Below, piece by piece: positions 51,817 to 60,301 of a stretch of DNA of 64,000 nucleotides. The notes under the pieces are model-generated. The model saw only the letters and a program-made list of their open reading frames with translations. It made no database searches and was not told where the DNA came from. The stretch comes from Terribium retamae (GTDB taxonomy: Bacteria; Pseudomonadota; Alphaproteobacteria; Rhizobiales; Rhizobiaceae), in NCBI RefSeq assembly GCF_022347545.1, contig NZ_JAKREW010000026.1:1-64000 (forward strand). Direction: 5' to 3'. The position numbers were made by a program, and so were the translations under genes. The stretch's first letter is position 1. The number at the start of each line of letters is the position of its first letter.

Positions 51817-51962
51817 GATTCGTTCCTCCATTCGACGGATCGAGTGAAACAACAGATCGCGCAAAGAGCAAGGCACAGTCATCCGATGATGATGCCACGC
51901 TGAATCAGGCGTTGTCCGGCTCTCCTGCGGCGCTACATTGCAGGAAGATCGGGAGAAATGCC

Positions 51963-52370
51963 ATGAAGATCGACGGTAGCTGTCACTGCGGCGCAATCAG
52001 TTACGAGGCCGAGGTCGATCCCGGCACGACATCGATTTGCCACTGTACCGACTGCCAGCAGCTCACCGGAACAGCCTTTCGTGTCACCGTCCCCGCCTCC
52101 GAAGCGCAGTTTCGGCTCATCAAAGGCGAACCGAAAATCTATGTGAAAACCGGCAGCAGCGGCGCCAAGCGTCTGCAGGCCTTCTGCGGCGATTGCGGCT
52201 CACATCTTTACGTCGTCGGCGCAGGCGACGGGCCGAAGGTCTATGGCATCCGGGTCGGCACCGCCAGCCAGCGGCAGGATCTCGTGCCGCGGTCGGAAAA
52301 ATGGCATGGATCGGCGTTGAGCTGGTTGCCGCATTTCGAGAGCGTCGAGACGACAACCGAGAGACAGTGA
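51963..52370 (+). CDS. GFA-family (CENP-V/GFA domain) zinc protein
   Basis: 135-residue protein starting MKIDGSCHCGAISYEAEVDP, with zinc ligands in CHCG, CHCTDCQQ and FCGDCGSHLY. This is the standard GFA fold, once linked to glutathione-dependent formaldehyde activation but mostly of unknown activity. ATG 51963 has GGGAG eight to nine bases upstream (CGGGAGAAATGCC). The frame is open upstream but the conserved domain begins at this ATG. The gene stands alone between the Lys-rich protein and rmuC, facing the latter. Confidence 0.88.
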   Translation: MKIDGSCHCGAISYEAEVDPGTTSICHCTDCQQLTGTAFRVTVPASEAQFRLIKGEPKIYVKTGSSGAKRLQAFCGDCGSHLYVVGAGDGPKVYGIRVGTASQRQDLVPRSEKWHGSALSWLPHFESVETTTERQ

Positions 52371-52399
52371 CGATCGAGGAACGACGCTGCCAGAAACAA

Positions 52400-53665
52400 T
52401 CAAGCGTCGTCGGGGTCGACCACTCGCAATCTGAGCTGCCCGGTTTTGGAATCAGCCGTGCGTGAGGCGGACTCGACCTTGCGTTGCCCGGCAGCTGTCT
52501 CGATATCTTCGGTGCCGTCCGTTCCGCCAAATTCCAGCGCTTCGATCTTCTGGCCACGCTTGGTGACCTTGGAGGACGAGACCAGGATATCGTCGATATC
52601 CTTCGTGGCTTGGCCGAAATGGGTTTGTAGCTTGCGCACCCTTTCATCAAGGCGCGAAACATCTTCCATCAGCCGGATGACTTCGCCCTGGATCAGATGT
52701 GCCTGCTCGCGCATGCGCGCATCCTTCAGGATCGCCTGGATGACCTGGATCGACAGCATCAGCAGTGACGGCGAGACGATGACGACACGGGCGCGATGGG
52801 CGCGCTGCACCAGTGCTTCGAAATTCTCGTGAATCTCGGCGAAGACCGATTCCGAGGGAACGAACATGAAGGCGGTGTCCTGGGTCTCGCCCTGGATCAG
52901 GTACTTCTCGGCGATATCGCGGATGTGCACCTCGATATCGCGCCGGAATGCCTGCGCGGCCACCTTCTGCAGCTCGGGACTTTCGGCGGCACGAATGGCA
53001 TTCCAGGCTTCGAGCGGAAACTTGGCGTCGACCACCAGCGAGGGCGCGGCATTCGGCATCTTCACCAGGCAATCCGGGCGGCTGCCGTTCGAGAGGGTGG
53101 CCTGGAATTCATAGGAGCCATGCGGCAGCCCGTCGGCGACGATCGCTTCCATACGCGACTGGCCGAACGCACCGCGGGTCTGCTTGTTGGACAGGATTGC
53201 CTGCAGTTGCACGACCTGCCCGGCGAGCGACTGGATGTTGCCCTGGGCGGTGTCGATCACCGCCAACCGCTCCTGCAGCCTGGCGAGGCTTTCATGTGTC
53301 GACTTCGTCTGCTCGGTCATGGTCTGGCCGATGCGGCCGGTCATCGCGTCCAGCCTTTGGCCGATCGACTGCGTCAGCTCCGCCTGGCGGGCGCCGAACA
53401 CTTCCGCCAATGCTCCCATGCGGCCTTGCATTTCGGCTTGGCTTTGCAGGATGCCGGCCATGCGGGCCTCGGCGTCGCGGGCATGATCGGCAGCTTCGGC
53501 CGCAGCAACGCTCCGCGCCTTGGCAGCGCGCCACAGCGCGACGATCAGCGCAACGAACAGCACGAGGACAAGAAACACGACGAAGCCCAATGCCTGGCCG
53601 AGTGTGATCGTCGTCGCACCGAGCCGGGCGACGGGTTCGGAAAGGATGGAGCCGAGGTCGTTCAT
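52400..53665 (-). CDS. rmuC: DNA recombination protein RmuC
   Basis: 421-residue membrane-anchored protein. A membrane helix (about 25-47, LGFVVFLVLVLFVALIVALW) is followed by coiled-coil (about 50-150) and the RmuC nuclease-like domain with VDAKFPLEAW, DIAEKYLIQGETQDTAFMFVPSE and SPSLLMLSIQ. RmuC limits inversions between short inverted repeats. The C-terminus is a variable acidic tail. It is divergent from def with a 102-base gap. Confidence 0.93.
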   Translation of the reverse strand: MNDLGSILSEPVARLGATTITLGQALGFVVFLVLVLFVALIVALWRAAKARSVAAAEAADHARDAEARMAGILQSQAEMQGRMGALAEVFGARQAELTQSIGQRLDAMTGRIGQTMTEQTKSTHESLARLQERLAVIDTAQGNIQSLAGQVVQLQAILSNKQTRGAFGQSRMEAIVADGLPHGSYEFQATLSNGSRPDCLVKMPNAAPSLVVDAKFPLEAWNAIRAAESPELQKVAAQAFRRDIEVHIRDIAEKYLIQGETQDTAFMFVPSESVFAEIHENFEALVQRAHRARVVIVSPSLLMLSIQVIQAILKDARMREQAHLIQGEVIRLMEDVSRLDERVRKLQTHFGQATKDIDDILVSSSKVTKRGQKIEALEFGGTDGTEDIETAAGQRKVESASRTADSKTGQLRLRVVDPDDA

Positions 53666-53767
53666 CAGCCCAGCATAAACGATTCTCGTGACAGGAAAAG
53701 ATCAAACCGTGAACATGCTGACAGCTGTACGGTTGACGCTTTCCCTGCAAGGTTTTAGGTGAGCGAT

Positions 53768-54298
53768 ATGTCGATCAAGCCGCTCATCATTCTCCCCGAT
53801 CCCGTCCTTCGCCAGGTTTCCAAGCCGGTCGAGCGCATCGACGAGCCGTTGCTCAAGCTGGCCGACGACATGCTTGAGACGATGTATGATGCGCCTGGTA
53901 TCGGCCTTGCCGCGATCCAGATCGGCGAACCGCTGCGTATGCTGGTGATCGACCTGGCCAAGGAAGGCGAGCCGCCTGCTCCCCATGTTTTCATCAATCC
54001 GGATGTTCTGGAAAGCGGTACCGAGCGCTCGGTCTATGAGGAAGGCTGCCTGTCGATCCCTGACTACTATGCCGAGGTCGAGCGCCCGGCCACCGTCAGG
54101 GTGCGCTATCTCGACCGCGAAGGCCGCCTGCAGGAGATGCAGGCCGAAGGATTGATGGCCACCTGCCTGCAGCACGAGATCGACCATCTGAATGGTGTGC
54201 TGTTCATCGACCACATCTCGAAGCTGAAGCGCGACATGGTGGTCAAGAAGTTCAAGAAACTCGCCCGCGATAAGGCGCCAAGCCGCCTGGCGGGCTGA
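53768..54298 (+). CDS. def: Peptide deformylase
   Basis: 176-residue metalloenzyme removing the formyl group from new proteins. All three motifs are present: GIGLAAIQ at 44-51, EGCLS with Cys94, and HEIDH with His136, Glu137 and His140. ATG 53768 is preferred, with AGGTGAG as ribosome binding site; a GTG at 53759 is in frame three codons earlier. fmt follows 14 bases later, the usual pairing of enzymes that remove and add the formyl group. Confidence 0.95.
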   Translation: MSIKPLIILPDPVLRQVSKPVERIDEPLLKLADDMLETMYDAPGIGLAAIQIGEPLRMLVIDLAKEGEPPAPHVFINPDVLESGTERSVYEEGCLSIPDYYAEVERPATVRVRYLDREGRLQEMQAEGLMATCLQHEIDHLNGVLFIDHISKLKRDMVVKKFKKLARDKAPSRLAG

Positions 54299-54312
54299 TC
54301 CGGGACAGATCC

Positions 54313-55248
54313 ATGGCGCTTCGCGTGGTCTTCATGGGCACGCCCGATTTCTCGGTCGCGACGCTGCGCGCGCTGGCTGAGGCCGGGCATGACATCGTGG
54401 CCGTCTACACCCAGCCGCCGCGTGCCGCGGGTCGGCGTGGGCTGGAATTGACGCCGTCTCCCGTGCAGCGCGAGGCTGAGCGGCTCGGCATTGCCGTGTA
54501 TACTCCCGTCTCGCTGAAGAGTGAGGCCGAGCAGGCCGCATTTCGTGCCCTGGATGCCGATGTCGCGGTTGTTGTCGCCTATGGTCTGCTGTTGCCGAAA
54601 CCGATTCTCGATGCGCCACGTCTTGGCTGCCTCAACGGCCACGCCTCGCTTTTGCCACGTTGGCGTGGTGCAGCACCAATCCAGCGCGCCATCATGGCCG
54701 GCGATGCCGAAACCGGCATGATGATCATGAAGATGGAGCAGGGGCTCGATACCGGTCCGGTCGGATTGGTTGAAAAGTTGGCGATCGATCCCGACATGAC
54801 GGCCGGCGATCTGCATGACCGGTTAATGGCGGCGGGTGCTGGATTGATGGTCGAAGCCTTGGCAAGGCTGGAGACCGGGACTCTGACCTTTGTGGAACAG
54901 GCAGCCGAGGGCGTGACCTATGCCGCGAAGATCGCTAAGACGGAGACCCGGATCGACTGGACCCGTCCCGCGGATGCGGTCCACAATCATATTCGCGGCC
55001 TTTCGCCTTTCCCCGGCGGATGGTGCGAGGCCACAATCGGCGGCCGGGTCGAACGGCTGAAATTGCTGCGTTCGACTGTCGCCGACGGCATGGGGGAACC
55101 GGGAGGAATTCTCGACGACCGGCTGACGGTCGCCTGCGGGTCAGGTGCGGTCAGGCTGGTCGAAGTGCAGCGCGCGGGCGGTAGGCCCGTGACCGCACAG
55201 GAGTTCCTGCGCGGGGCAAAGTTTGAAGAAGGAATGAAACTGTCATGA
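54313..55248 (+). CDS. fmt: Methionyl-tRNA formyltransferase
   Basis: 311-residue enzyme that formylates initiator methionyl-tRNA using 10-formyl-THF. The N-terminal domain begins LRVVFMGTPDFSVATLRAL and contains the active-site stretch NGHASLLPRWRGAAPIQRAI; the C-terminal OB-like tRNA-binding domain follows. Length is normal. Its last four bases overlap the start of the acetyltransferase gene, giving a coupled def-fmt-GNAT-truA operon. Confidence 0.95.
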   Translation: MALRVVFMGTPDFSVATLRALAEAGHDIVAVYTQPPRAAGRRGLELTPSPVQREAERLGIAVYTPVSLKSEAEQAAFRALDADVAVVVAYGLLLPKPILDAPRLGCLNGHASLLPRWRGAAPIQRAIMAGDAETGMMIMKMEQGLDTGPVGLVEKLAIDPDMTAGDLHDRLMAAGAGLMVEALARLETGTLTFVEQAAEGVTYAAKIAKTETRIDWTRPADAVHNHIRGLSPFPGGWCEATIGGRVERLKLLRSTVADGMGEPGGILDDRLTVACGSGAVRLVEVQRAGGRPVTAQEFLRGAKFEEGMKLS

Positions 55249-55754
55249 GCATGATGTCGATACGCGCGGCGACGCTGCGGGATCGCGAGGCGATCCGCCT
55301 CGTCGAAGAACATGCTTTCGGCCAGCAGACCGAGGCTGGCCTCGTCGATGCGATCGTTACCGAAGGCGACGCCGTCCTTGAGCTGGTCGCTGAAGAAGAT
55401 GGCCAGGTTGTCGGCCACATCCTGTTTTCGCGTCTTTACGTAGAGAGTGGCGGCAAGCAGTTCCCGGCCGTGGCGCTGGCGCCGCTTGCCGTCGAGCCGG
55501 ATTTCCATGGTACGGGCATTGGCGGCGCGCTGGTCCGCGAGGCTCATATCCGTCTCAAGGACGCCGGCGAAAACCTGGCCATCGTGCTGGGCGACCCGGC
55601 CTATTACGGCCGCTTCGGCTACAGCCACGAACGTGCGGCCGGCTTTGCCAGCGAATATCAGGGTGAAGCGCTGCAGGCCCAGGCCTGGGGCGAGGCGCCT
55701 GAGAGCGGCGAGCTGGTCTACGCTTCGGCTTTCGGCACCGCGCTGGCCGCGTAG
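55245..55754 (+). CDS. GNAT-family N-acetyltransferase
   Basis: 169-residue acetyltransferase. The acetyl-CoA site is in LAPLAVEPDFHGTGIGGALV, and GDPAYYGRFGYSHERAAGF is characteristic of the YhbS-like subgroup. The target is unknown. It starts with an ATG overlapping the fmt stop by four bases and precedes truA by nine bases, a position it seems to hold in relatives. This may point to a link with translation, but that is only context. Confidence 0.88.
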   Translation: MSMMSIRAATLRDREAIRLVEEHAFGQQTEAGLVDAIVTEGDAVLELVAEEDGQVVGHILFSRLYVESGGKQFPAVALAPLAVEPDFHGTGIGGALVREAHIRLKDAGENLAIVLGDPAYYGRFGYSHERAAGFASEYQGEALQAQAWGEAPESGELVYASAFGTALAA

Positions 55755-55763
55755 CGTTTCGAC

Positions 55764-56519
55764 GTGCCCCGCTATCGCCTCGACATCGAGTATGACGGCG
55801 GGCCATATTCCGGCTGGCAGCGGCAGGCTGTCGGCCAGCACTCGGTGCAGGCGGCTATCGAACAGGCTATCGAACGCTTCTGTGGCGATGCGATCTCAAT
55901 TCGGGGTGCGGGGCGAACCGATGCCGGTGTGCATGCCACGGCACAGGTTGCGCATGCGGACCTGAGCAAGGATTGGCCGGCGGATACGGTGCGCGATGCC
56001 GTCAATGCTTACCTGCAGCGAGCCGGCGAACGTGTGACGATCCTCGGCGCGGTTGCCGTGCCGGATGAATTCGACGCGCGGTTTTCCGCGGTCGGCCGGC
56101 ACTATCTTTATCGCATCGCCAATCGCCGCGCTCCGCCCGCGCTGGATATGGGCAAGGTCTGGTGGGTGCCGAAACGGCTCGATGCCGAGGCCATGCATGA
56201 AGCGGCGAAGGTTCTGCTCGGGCGGCATGACTTCACCACCTTCCGCTCCACGCAATGCCAAGCCAACAGCCCGCTGCGGACACTGGAGCGGCTGGATGTC
56301 ACGCGACGTGGCGAGATGATCGAAGTTCGCACCTCGGCACGGTCGTTCCTGCACAATCAGGTGCGCTCCATGGTCGGGTCGCTGAAACGGGTCGGCGAAG
56401 GCGCGTGGACCGCCGCCGATCTCAAGGGGGCCCTTGACGCGCGCGACCGCGCTGCCTGCGGCCAGGTCGCCCCACCTGACGGTCTGTTCCTTACGGGCGT
56501 CGATTACCCGACATCCTGA
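55764..56519 (+). CDS. truA: tRNA pseudouridine(38-40) synthase TruA
   Basis: 251-residue pseudouridine synthase modifying the anticodon arm of tRNAs. The start MPRYRLDIEYDGGPYSGWQ is standard and the catalytic aspartate is Asp53 in GAGRTDAGVHA. ARSFLHNQVRSMVG and the C-terminal APPDGLFLTGVDY are also conserved. It is the last gene of the operon, and it converges with the Lrp-type gene. Confidence 0.95.
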   Translation: MPRYRLDIEYDGGPYSGWQRQAVGQHSVQAAIEQAIERFCGDAISIRGAGRTDAGVHATAQVAHADLSKDWPADTVRDAVNAYLQRAGERVTILGAVAVPDEFDARFSAVGRHYLYRIANRRAPPALDMGKVWWVPKRLDAEAMHEAAKVLLGRHDFTTFRSTQCQANSPLRTLERLDVTRRGEMIEVRTSARSFLHNQVRSMVGSLKRVGEGAWTAADLKGALDARDRAACGQVAPPDGLFLTGVDYPTS

Positions 56520-56544
56520 TCTCATCAGATAGCAAAGGCTGCCT

Positions 56545-57120
56545 TCAATCGGCCTTGGCAATCGCATTGACGTTGCGCCGGTGCTCGATCGGCTGCGCCA
56601 TATAGCTGGGCATCGGCCAGACCGTGGTCGAGCCGGGTTGTACCGGCCGTTCCAGATAGGTCGACAACACCACATAACTGCGAGTGGCCATCACTCCCGG
56701 CGTATCATATAGCTTGGCCAGCAGCCCCTCCAGTGCGCGCGTGTCCCTGGCGCGAACTTTCAGCAGCATGCAGGCATCACCCGCGACCGAATGGATTTCC
56801 TCGACCTCGGGATAGGCGGAAATCGCCATCAGCTCGGGCGTCTTGCCCCAGCCGCGTGTGTCGACATGGACAAAGGCGAGCAACGGCTTGTTGACGGCGA
56901 CCGGATCGATCAGCACCGAGGTGCTGCGGATCGCCTGGCTTCGGCGCAATCGCTTGACCCGTTCATGCGCGGCCGGCGCCGACAGCCCGACTTTCTCGCC
57001 GAGTTCAGCATAGCTGACGGTGGCATCCTCACACAGTGCGCCTAATAGTTTTCGGTCCATCTCGTCCAGGTCGCGTTCCGGAACACGGTTTTGCCGAATG
57101 TCATCTGTTTCTTGCTTCAT
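56545..57120 (-). CDS. Lrp/AsnC-family transcriptional regulator
   Basis: 191-residue regulator, longer than usual (about 150-165) because of a 17-residue leader and a C-terminal tail of about 25 residues. The helix-turn-helix is LDEMDRKLLGALCEDATVSYAELGEKVGLSAPAAHERVKRL in register with Lrp proteins, described here by its ends at about residues 18-58. A ligand-binding RAM domain follows with EVEEIHSVAGDACMLLKV. Such proteins sense amino acids. It is divergent from an MFS exporter gene, with a perfect palindrome between the two starts, so it most likely controls that exporter and itself. Confidence 0.88.
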   Translation of the reverse strand: MKQETDDIRQNRVPERDLDEMDRKLLGALCEDATVSYAELGEKVGLSAPAAHERVKRLRRSQAIRSTSVLIDPVAVNKPLLAFVHVDTRGWGKTPELMAISAYPEVEEIHSVAGDACMLLKVRARDTRALEGLLAKLYDTPGVMATRSYVVLSTYLERPVQPGSTTVWPMPSYMAQPIEHRRNVNAIAKAD

Positions 57121-57140
57121 AGTCGAAATTTCTCTTGTTG

Positions 57141-57155
57141 CGGAATGTCATTCCG
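57141..57155. promoter_or_regulatory. Candidate Lrp-type operator between divergent genes
   Basis: CGGAATG-T-CATTCCG is a perfect inverted repeat of seven base pairs around one base. It sits in the 48-base gap between the regulator start (57120) and the transporter start (57169), where a bound dimer would affect both promoters. Confidence 0.55.
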
Positions 57156-57168
57156 CCATCATGCATCC

Positions 57169-58362
57169 ATGACGAAGACGGATCAATCACCTCCCTTGCT
57201 GGCTGAAACTGCGCGTTTGCCGGCGGTAGCCTATGTGCTCACCTTCTGCATCGCGGTCATAGGTTCCAACTCGCTGGTGCTCGGGCCGATCGCACCGGAG
57301 GTAGCGCGCACACTGGGCTCGAATGTTGCCCTGGTCATGTCGGGCTCGGCCGCCTTTGGGCTGGGAACGGCTGCCAGCGCACTCTTGATGGCGCGCCACG
57401 TCGACAGGTTGGGTGCCCGGCGCATGCTGTTGTGGGCACTCGTGGGCCTGTCTGCAGGTCTGCCGTTGAGCGGGCTGTCGCGGGGGGTGCCAGCCTTGGC
57501 GGCTGCGCAGCGCGCCGCCGGCGTCGCGTCCGGCATCGCGTTGCCGGCAATCTATGCCAGCGCTGCGGCGGTGGCGCCTCCCGGACGCGAAAGCCGAACC
57601 ATCGGCGTGGTCTTGACCGGCTGGACGCTGAGCATGGTTGCCGGCGTCTCATTGTCGGCCGTTGTTGCCGATTACGTTCACTGGCGTGCCGTCTATGCGG
57701 TCGTTGCGATGCTGGCTCTCGCCGCATCTCTCATCTTGAAGGTTAGCCGATACCGCGACGTGCCCGCCCCAGGTCCCGCGCCGCAGCCGCTCGCCGCCCT
57801 GCGTATCGCTGGCGTCAAGCCGCTGCTTATCGCCTGTGCTGCGTTCATGAGCGCATTCTACGGCGTTTACGGCTACCTGGGAGATCACCTTCACAGCGAT
57901 CTCGGCGAGCCCGTCAGCGCCAACGGCATCGTGGCGCTGGTCTACGGTATCGGCTTTGGGGCGGCCGCCCTTCTCGACGGCATCGTCGATCGGTTGGGGC
58001 CTCGCCGTGTCATGCCCTTCGCGTTCTTGGCCGTCGCAGCCGTCTACCTCGGCTTCGCGCTGGCGGGCGACAGCTTTATTTCGGTGCTGGTCCTCACCTT
58101 CGTGTGGGGTCTTACCAACCATTTCGGCCTGAATGTGCTGATCATGCGGCTTGCTGCGATCGATCCGGCGCGCCGTGGTACCATCATGGGGCTGAACAGC
58201 GCCGTCACTTACCTTGCGGTGTTTGCAGGAACGACCGGCTTCGGCCCGCTTTATGCGACACGAGGATTTGCTTTCGCGGCCCTCACGGCGCTTGTGCTGA
58301 TGCTGATCGCCGCTGTTGCGGGGAGTTGGCGATCGGGGGATCGAGCCGGATTACCCGGTTAG
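57169..58362 (+). CDS. MFS transporter (sugar-efflux/arabinose-efflux-like type)
   Basis: 397-residue inner-membrane protein with about 12 hydrophobic segments. The motif A-like loop LMARHVDRLGARRMLL lies after helix 2 and a matching loop DGIVDRLGPRRVM in the second half, typical for MFS drug/sugar/amino-acid efflux proteins of the DHA1 type. Divergent arrangement with an Lrp regulator points to export of an amino acid or related metabolite. ATG 57169 is the likely start; ATG 57145 would lie inside the palindrome region. The substrate is unknown. Confidence 0.86.
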   Translation: MTKTDQSPPLLAETARLPAVAYVLTFCIAVIGSNSLVLGPIAPEVARTLGSNVALVMSGSAAFGLGTAASALLMARHVDRLGARRMLLWALVGLSAGLPLSGLSRGVPALAAAQRAAGVASGIALPAIYASAAAVAPPGRESRTIGVVLTGWTLSMVAGVSLSAVVADYVHWRAVYAVVAMLALAASLILKVSRYRDVPAPGPAPQPLAALRIAGVKPLLIACAAFMSAFYGVYGYLGDHLHSDLGEPVSANGIVALVYGIGFGAAALLDGIVDRLGPRRVMPFAFLAVAAVYLGFALAGDSFISVLVLTFVWGLTNHFGLNVLIMRLAAIDPARRGTIMGLNSAVTYLAVFAGTTGFGPLYATRGFAFAALTALVLMLIAAVAGSWRSGDRAGLPG

Positions 58363-58387
58363 AGCATTCCAGGGAACGTAAGCCGCG

Positions 58388-58978
58388 CTAGTCCCCGATC
58401 ATCGGCACGCCGATCAGCTTCTGCAGTGCGAACAGCACGATCAGCGATGCGACGAACATCCCGGCAAAGACGGCCGTGGCCATAGCCGCTCCCTTGCCGA
58501 TCGCCTGGTTTGTCATACGCCAGCTGAATATCAGCGACACAAAGAAGAGCAGCAGCGAGACGAGTCCGCTTGCCTGGCCGGCCGCTGGAAAGAGCAAGCG
58601 GATAAGGGCGCCCGGAAGCATTACCCAGGCAATGATCGCCGAGGCCCAATTGCTGGCAACCACATAATGCACGAACCGCCCACCAAGCCCCGCCCGTGGA
58701 GCAATGGCGGCCAGTGCCAGCAAGGGTAGAACCCAGGTGCCGATATCGACGAAAGCCAGTTTTAGAAGCAGCTCGAAACGGCTGCCCGCAGTCTCGCCCG
58801 TCGTGTTCGCGATGCCGACCCAGCCGACGATCAGGGCGGGTGCGGCAACGGCGATGGCGAAAAAGGAATTCCAGAAGCCATCCGCCGACAGGTCAAGTTG
58901 GCGTAAACCCTCGGACTTGCCCAGCATCATGCGCCAGGCGCCAGTCAGCGACGATTGGATTTCATCTGCCGAAAGCAT
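58388..58978 (-). CDS. Putative membrane protein, possibly YIP1-like
   Basis: 196-residue protein with an N-terminal soluble part (MLSADEIQSSLTGAWRMMLGK) and about five membrane segments from residue ~38 (FFAIAVAAPALIVGWVG) to the end. The arrangement is like YIP1/transporter-type small membrane proteins, but no catalytic or transport motif is clear. It lies 11 bases downstream of dapE on the same strand and is probably cotranscribed with it. Function not known. Confidence 0.7.
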   Translation of the reverse strand: MLSADEIQSSLTGAWRMMLGKSEGLRQLDLSADGFWNSFFAIAVAAPALIVGWVGIANTTGETAGSRFELLLKLAFVDIGTWVLPLLALAAIAPRAGLGGRFVHYVVASNWASAIIAWVMLPGALIRLLFPAAGQASGLVSLLLFFVSLIFSWRMTNQAIGKGAAMATAVFAGMFVASLIVLFALQKLIGVPMIGD

Positions 58979-58989
58979 GCTTGGCTCGC

Positions 58990-60177
58990 CTACCCGAACC
59001 AGTCCTCGATGAAGCGCTGATAGATCACCGTCAGCGTTTCGAGATCGTCCAGTGCTACGCGCTCATCAACCATATGCATGGTCTTGCCGACAAGACCGAA
59101 TTCGACCACGGGGCAATAGTCTTTGATGAAGCGTGCATCGGATGTGCCGCCCGATGTCGACAGCTGTGGTTTGCGACCGGTGACGGCGGCGACCGAACCA
59201 CTCAGCGTTTCAATCAGCTTGTCGTCGCGGGTCAGGAAGACGTGGCTCGGACGATCCTTCCAGACGAGTTCGAAGTCGACCGGCTCCTTGCGGCCCTTGC
59301 GATATTTCCTGCGACCGCTGGCCGTGTCGAGCCGGTTGTGGATTTCGGCCTGTACCGTTTCTGCGTCCCAGGTGTCGTTGAAGCGAATGTTGAAAGTGGC
59401 GCTTGCCCTGGCCGGAATGACGTTGGTCGCAGGATTGCCGACGTCGATCGACGTGACCTCGAGATTCGTCGGCTGGAAATTCTCCGTGCCCTTGTCAAAG
59501 ATGGGATTGAGCAACGCATCGGTAAGTGTCATCAGTCCGCGCACCGGGTTGTCGGCAAGATGTGGATAGGCGACATGGCCTTGCCGGCCGTTGACGGTCA
59601 CGGTTCCCGACAGCGAGCCGCGCCGACCGATCTTGATCATGTCGCCAAGCGTTTCGGGATTGGTGGGCTCGCCGACGATTGAGGCATCCCATTTTTCACC
59701 CTTCGCCGCCGCCCATTCCAGAAGCTTGACCGTGCCGTTGATCGAGGGCCCTTCTTCGTCGCCGGTGATCAGCAGGGAAACAGAGCCCTTCGGACCACCT
59801 TTCTCGGCGACATGCCGGGCAAGTGCAGCGATGAAGCACGCTATGCCGCCTTTCATGTCGACGGCGCCACGGCCGTACATTTCGCCATTGGCAATGGCTG
59901 CCGAAAAGGGCGGATGTGTCCATGCCGCTTCGTCACCGACAGGTACCACATCGGTATGACCGGCGAACATCAGATGCGGACCGTTGCCCGAGCGCCGTGC
60001 ATAGAGGTTCTCGACATCCGGCGTCCCGTCTTCCCGGAACACGGGACGCTCGATGGCGAAGCCGAGCGGTTTCAGCATGGTCTCCAGTGACGACAGCGCA
60101 CCGCCTTCGGCTGGTGTCACCGAAGGGCAGCGAATGAGAGCGGCGAGATTCTGGGCAGGATCGATCGGCAGTGTCAT
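58990..60177 (-). CDS. dapE: Succinyl-diaminopimelate desuccinylase
   Basis: 395-residue zinc peptidase-family enzyme of the lysine/diaminopimelate pathway. Metal ligands lie in FAGHTDVVPVG (His74, catalytic Asp76) and RGAVDMKGG (Asp107), and the general base in TGDEEGPSINGT. The dimerisation domain and the closing GTSDARF motif are present. ATG 60177 gives the usual MTLPIDPAQNLAALIRCPSV start; an in-frame ATG 12 codons upstream is unlikely. dapD, which makes the succinylated precursor, is only 2.8 kb to the right on the same strand, but two to three unrelated genes intervene. Confidence 0.95.
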   Translation of the reverse strand: MTLPIDPAQNLAALIRCPSVTPAEGGALSSLETMLKPLGFAIERPVFREDGTPDVENLYARRSGNGPHLMFAGHTDVVPVGDEAAWTHPPFSAAIANGEMYGRGAVDMKGGIACFIAALARHVAEKGGPKGSVSLLITGDEEGPSINGTVKLLEWAAAKGEKWDASIVGEPTNPETLGDMIKIGRRGSLSGTVTVNGRQGHVAYPHLADNPVRGLMTLTDALLNPIFDKGTENFQPTNLEVTSIDVGNPATNVIPARASATFNIRFNDTWDAETVQAEIHNRLDTASGRRKYRKGRKEPVDFELVWKDRPSHVFLTRDDKLIETLSGSVAAVTGRKPQLSTSGGTSDARFIKDYCPVVEFGLVGKTMHMVDERVALDDLETLTVIYQRFIEDWFG

Positions 60178-60301
60178 GTGCGCAGCGTTATTCCAAAGAT
60201 GGGATCGTGTCACGGCTCTGGATTGCTATCCTTGGCGAAACCGCCTGTTATGATCGAAAATGGATTGGCGTGACAAACAGGCGGATGGCACGGAGATTGC
60301 A

